Positions 13,893-14,121 of a stretch of DNA of 14,121 nt are shown one piece after another. A program made the translations under genes and the position numbers. The stretch lies in assembly GCA_005880525.1 (NCBI GenBank), contig VBFW01000179.1, forward strand, positions 1-14,121. The letters are read 5' to 3'. Origin of the DNA: Chloroflexota bacterium (GTDB taxonomy: Bacteria; Chloroflexota; Dormibacteria; Dormibacterales; Dormibacteraceae). Positions within the stretch are counted from its first letter, which is position 1. The number at the start of each line of letters is the position of its first letter. The notes beneath the pieces were generated by a model. The model was not told the origin of the DNA, made no database searches, and was given only the letters and a program-made list of their open reading frames with translations.

Positions 13893-14121
13893 TTGTCCAT
13901 AGGGACATCTGGTAGCCCGCCTGCGACTGAGCTGAATCCCGAAGGAATCGCCGACCGCACGACCGTCGGTGTGTTCTTCGGGCAGGCCGCGCGCTACGGC
14001 GAGCGCCCGCTGGTCCACCACCTCGTCGGCGAGCAGTGGAAGACGGAAACGTGGGCGGACATGAAGCGCTACGTGCTGGCCGTCGCATCCGCGCTGGTCG
14101 ACGCCGGCCTGAAGCAGGGCG
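13893..14121 (+). CDS. AMP-dependent synthetase/acyl-CoA ligase-like protein, 5' part only
   Basis: The frame is open to the right edge and gives about 76 residues. The segment GVFFGQAARYGERPLVHHL, then EQWKTETWADMKRYVLAVASALVDAGLKQG, is the usual N-terminal entry of long-chain acyl-CoA synthetases (short helix with R.G.RPA, then W.El...v..lA..L...G...GD). The ATP-binding and AMP-binding motifs lie outside the window, so the substrate cannot be told. The start is uncertain: TTG 13893 (reading M-SIGTSGSPPATEL) is the earliest usual start after the greA stop, CTG 13932 and GTG 13971 are others; the last would trim the conserved helix. It may be cotranscribed with greA. A link to fatty-acid activation is inferred from family alone. 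Confidence 0.72.
   Translation, partial: MSIGTSGSPPATELNPEGIADRTTVGVFFGQAARYGERPLVHHLVGEQWKTETWADMKRYVLAVASALVDAGLKQG

Overview
This window is GC-rich, tightly packed chromosomal DNA, probably from an uncultivated bacterium of the Chloroflexota/Dormibacterota type. That placement is inference from the GC-rich codon use, the mix of gene families (Tad-like pilins, multi-pass GGDEF-HD protein, DUF1998 helicase with YprB-type nuclease) and the scarcity of Shine-Dalgarno sites; there is no rRNA marker here. No RNA gene, insertion sequence, CRISPR array or phage gene is visible. Every gap between genes is under 75 bp.

Layout. (1) 1-1807: the 5' part of a molybdopterin-binding (MoeA-like) gene reads left off the edge, and cysS (cysteinyl-tRNA synthetase) diverges from it across about 12 bp. 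(2) 1804-3900, minus strand: two head-to-tail copies of a two-gene module, each an ECF sigma factor followed by a small protein with an NPxDWxxQVxQQV motif. The copy nearer 3900 encodes a membrane protein with an Asn/Gly-rich tail. The copy nearer 1804 has lost the membrane segment and carries a Pro-rich tail. A strong intrinsic terminator separates the copies. Neither sigma gene has an ordinary ATG start; one appears to start at AUU behind a perfect AGGAGG. (3) 3927-7565, plus strand: a helicase/nuclease pair matching MrfA (YprA) and MrfB (YprB), known in Bacillus subtilis for repair of mitomycin-type DNA damage. (4) 7434-9671, minus strand: a membrane GAF-GGDEF-HD cyclic-di-GMP protein whose 3' end overlaps mrfB antisense by 132 bp. 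(5) 9704-13052, plus strand: two TadE-like pseudopilin genes and a 727-residue Cys-rich TadG-like surface protein. (6) 13083-14121: a small unknown protein on the minus strand, greA on the plus strand, and the start of an acyl-CoA synthetase-like gene running off the right edge.

How the parts may work together. The sigma modules look like envelope-sensing regulators, though no partner has a recognisable anti-sigma domain. MrfA and MrfB should act in one repair pathway. The cyclic-di-GMP gene diverges from the Tad-like genes, which fits second-messenger control of pili or adhesion but is not shown. The least explained items are the duplicated sigma/partner modules, their non-standard starts, the broken or non-canonical start of the first TadE-like gene, and the large Cys-rich surface protein.
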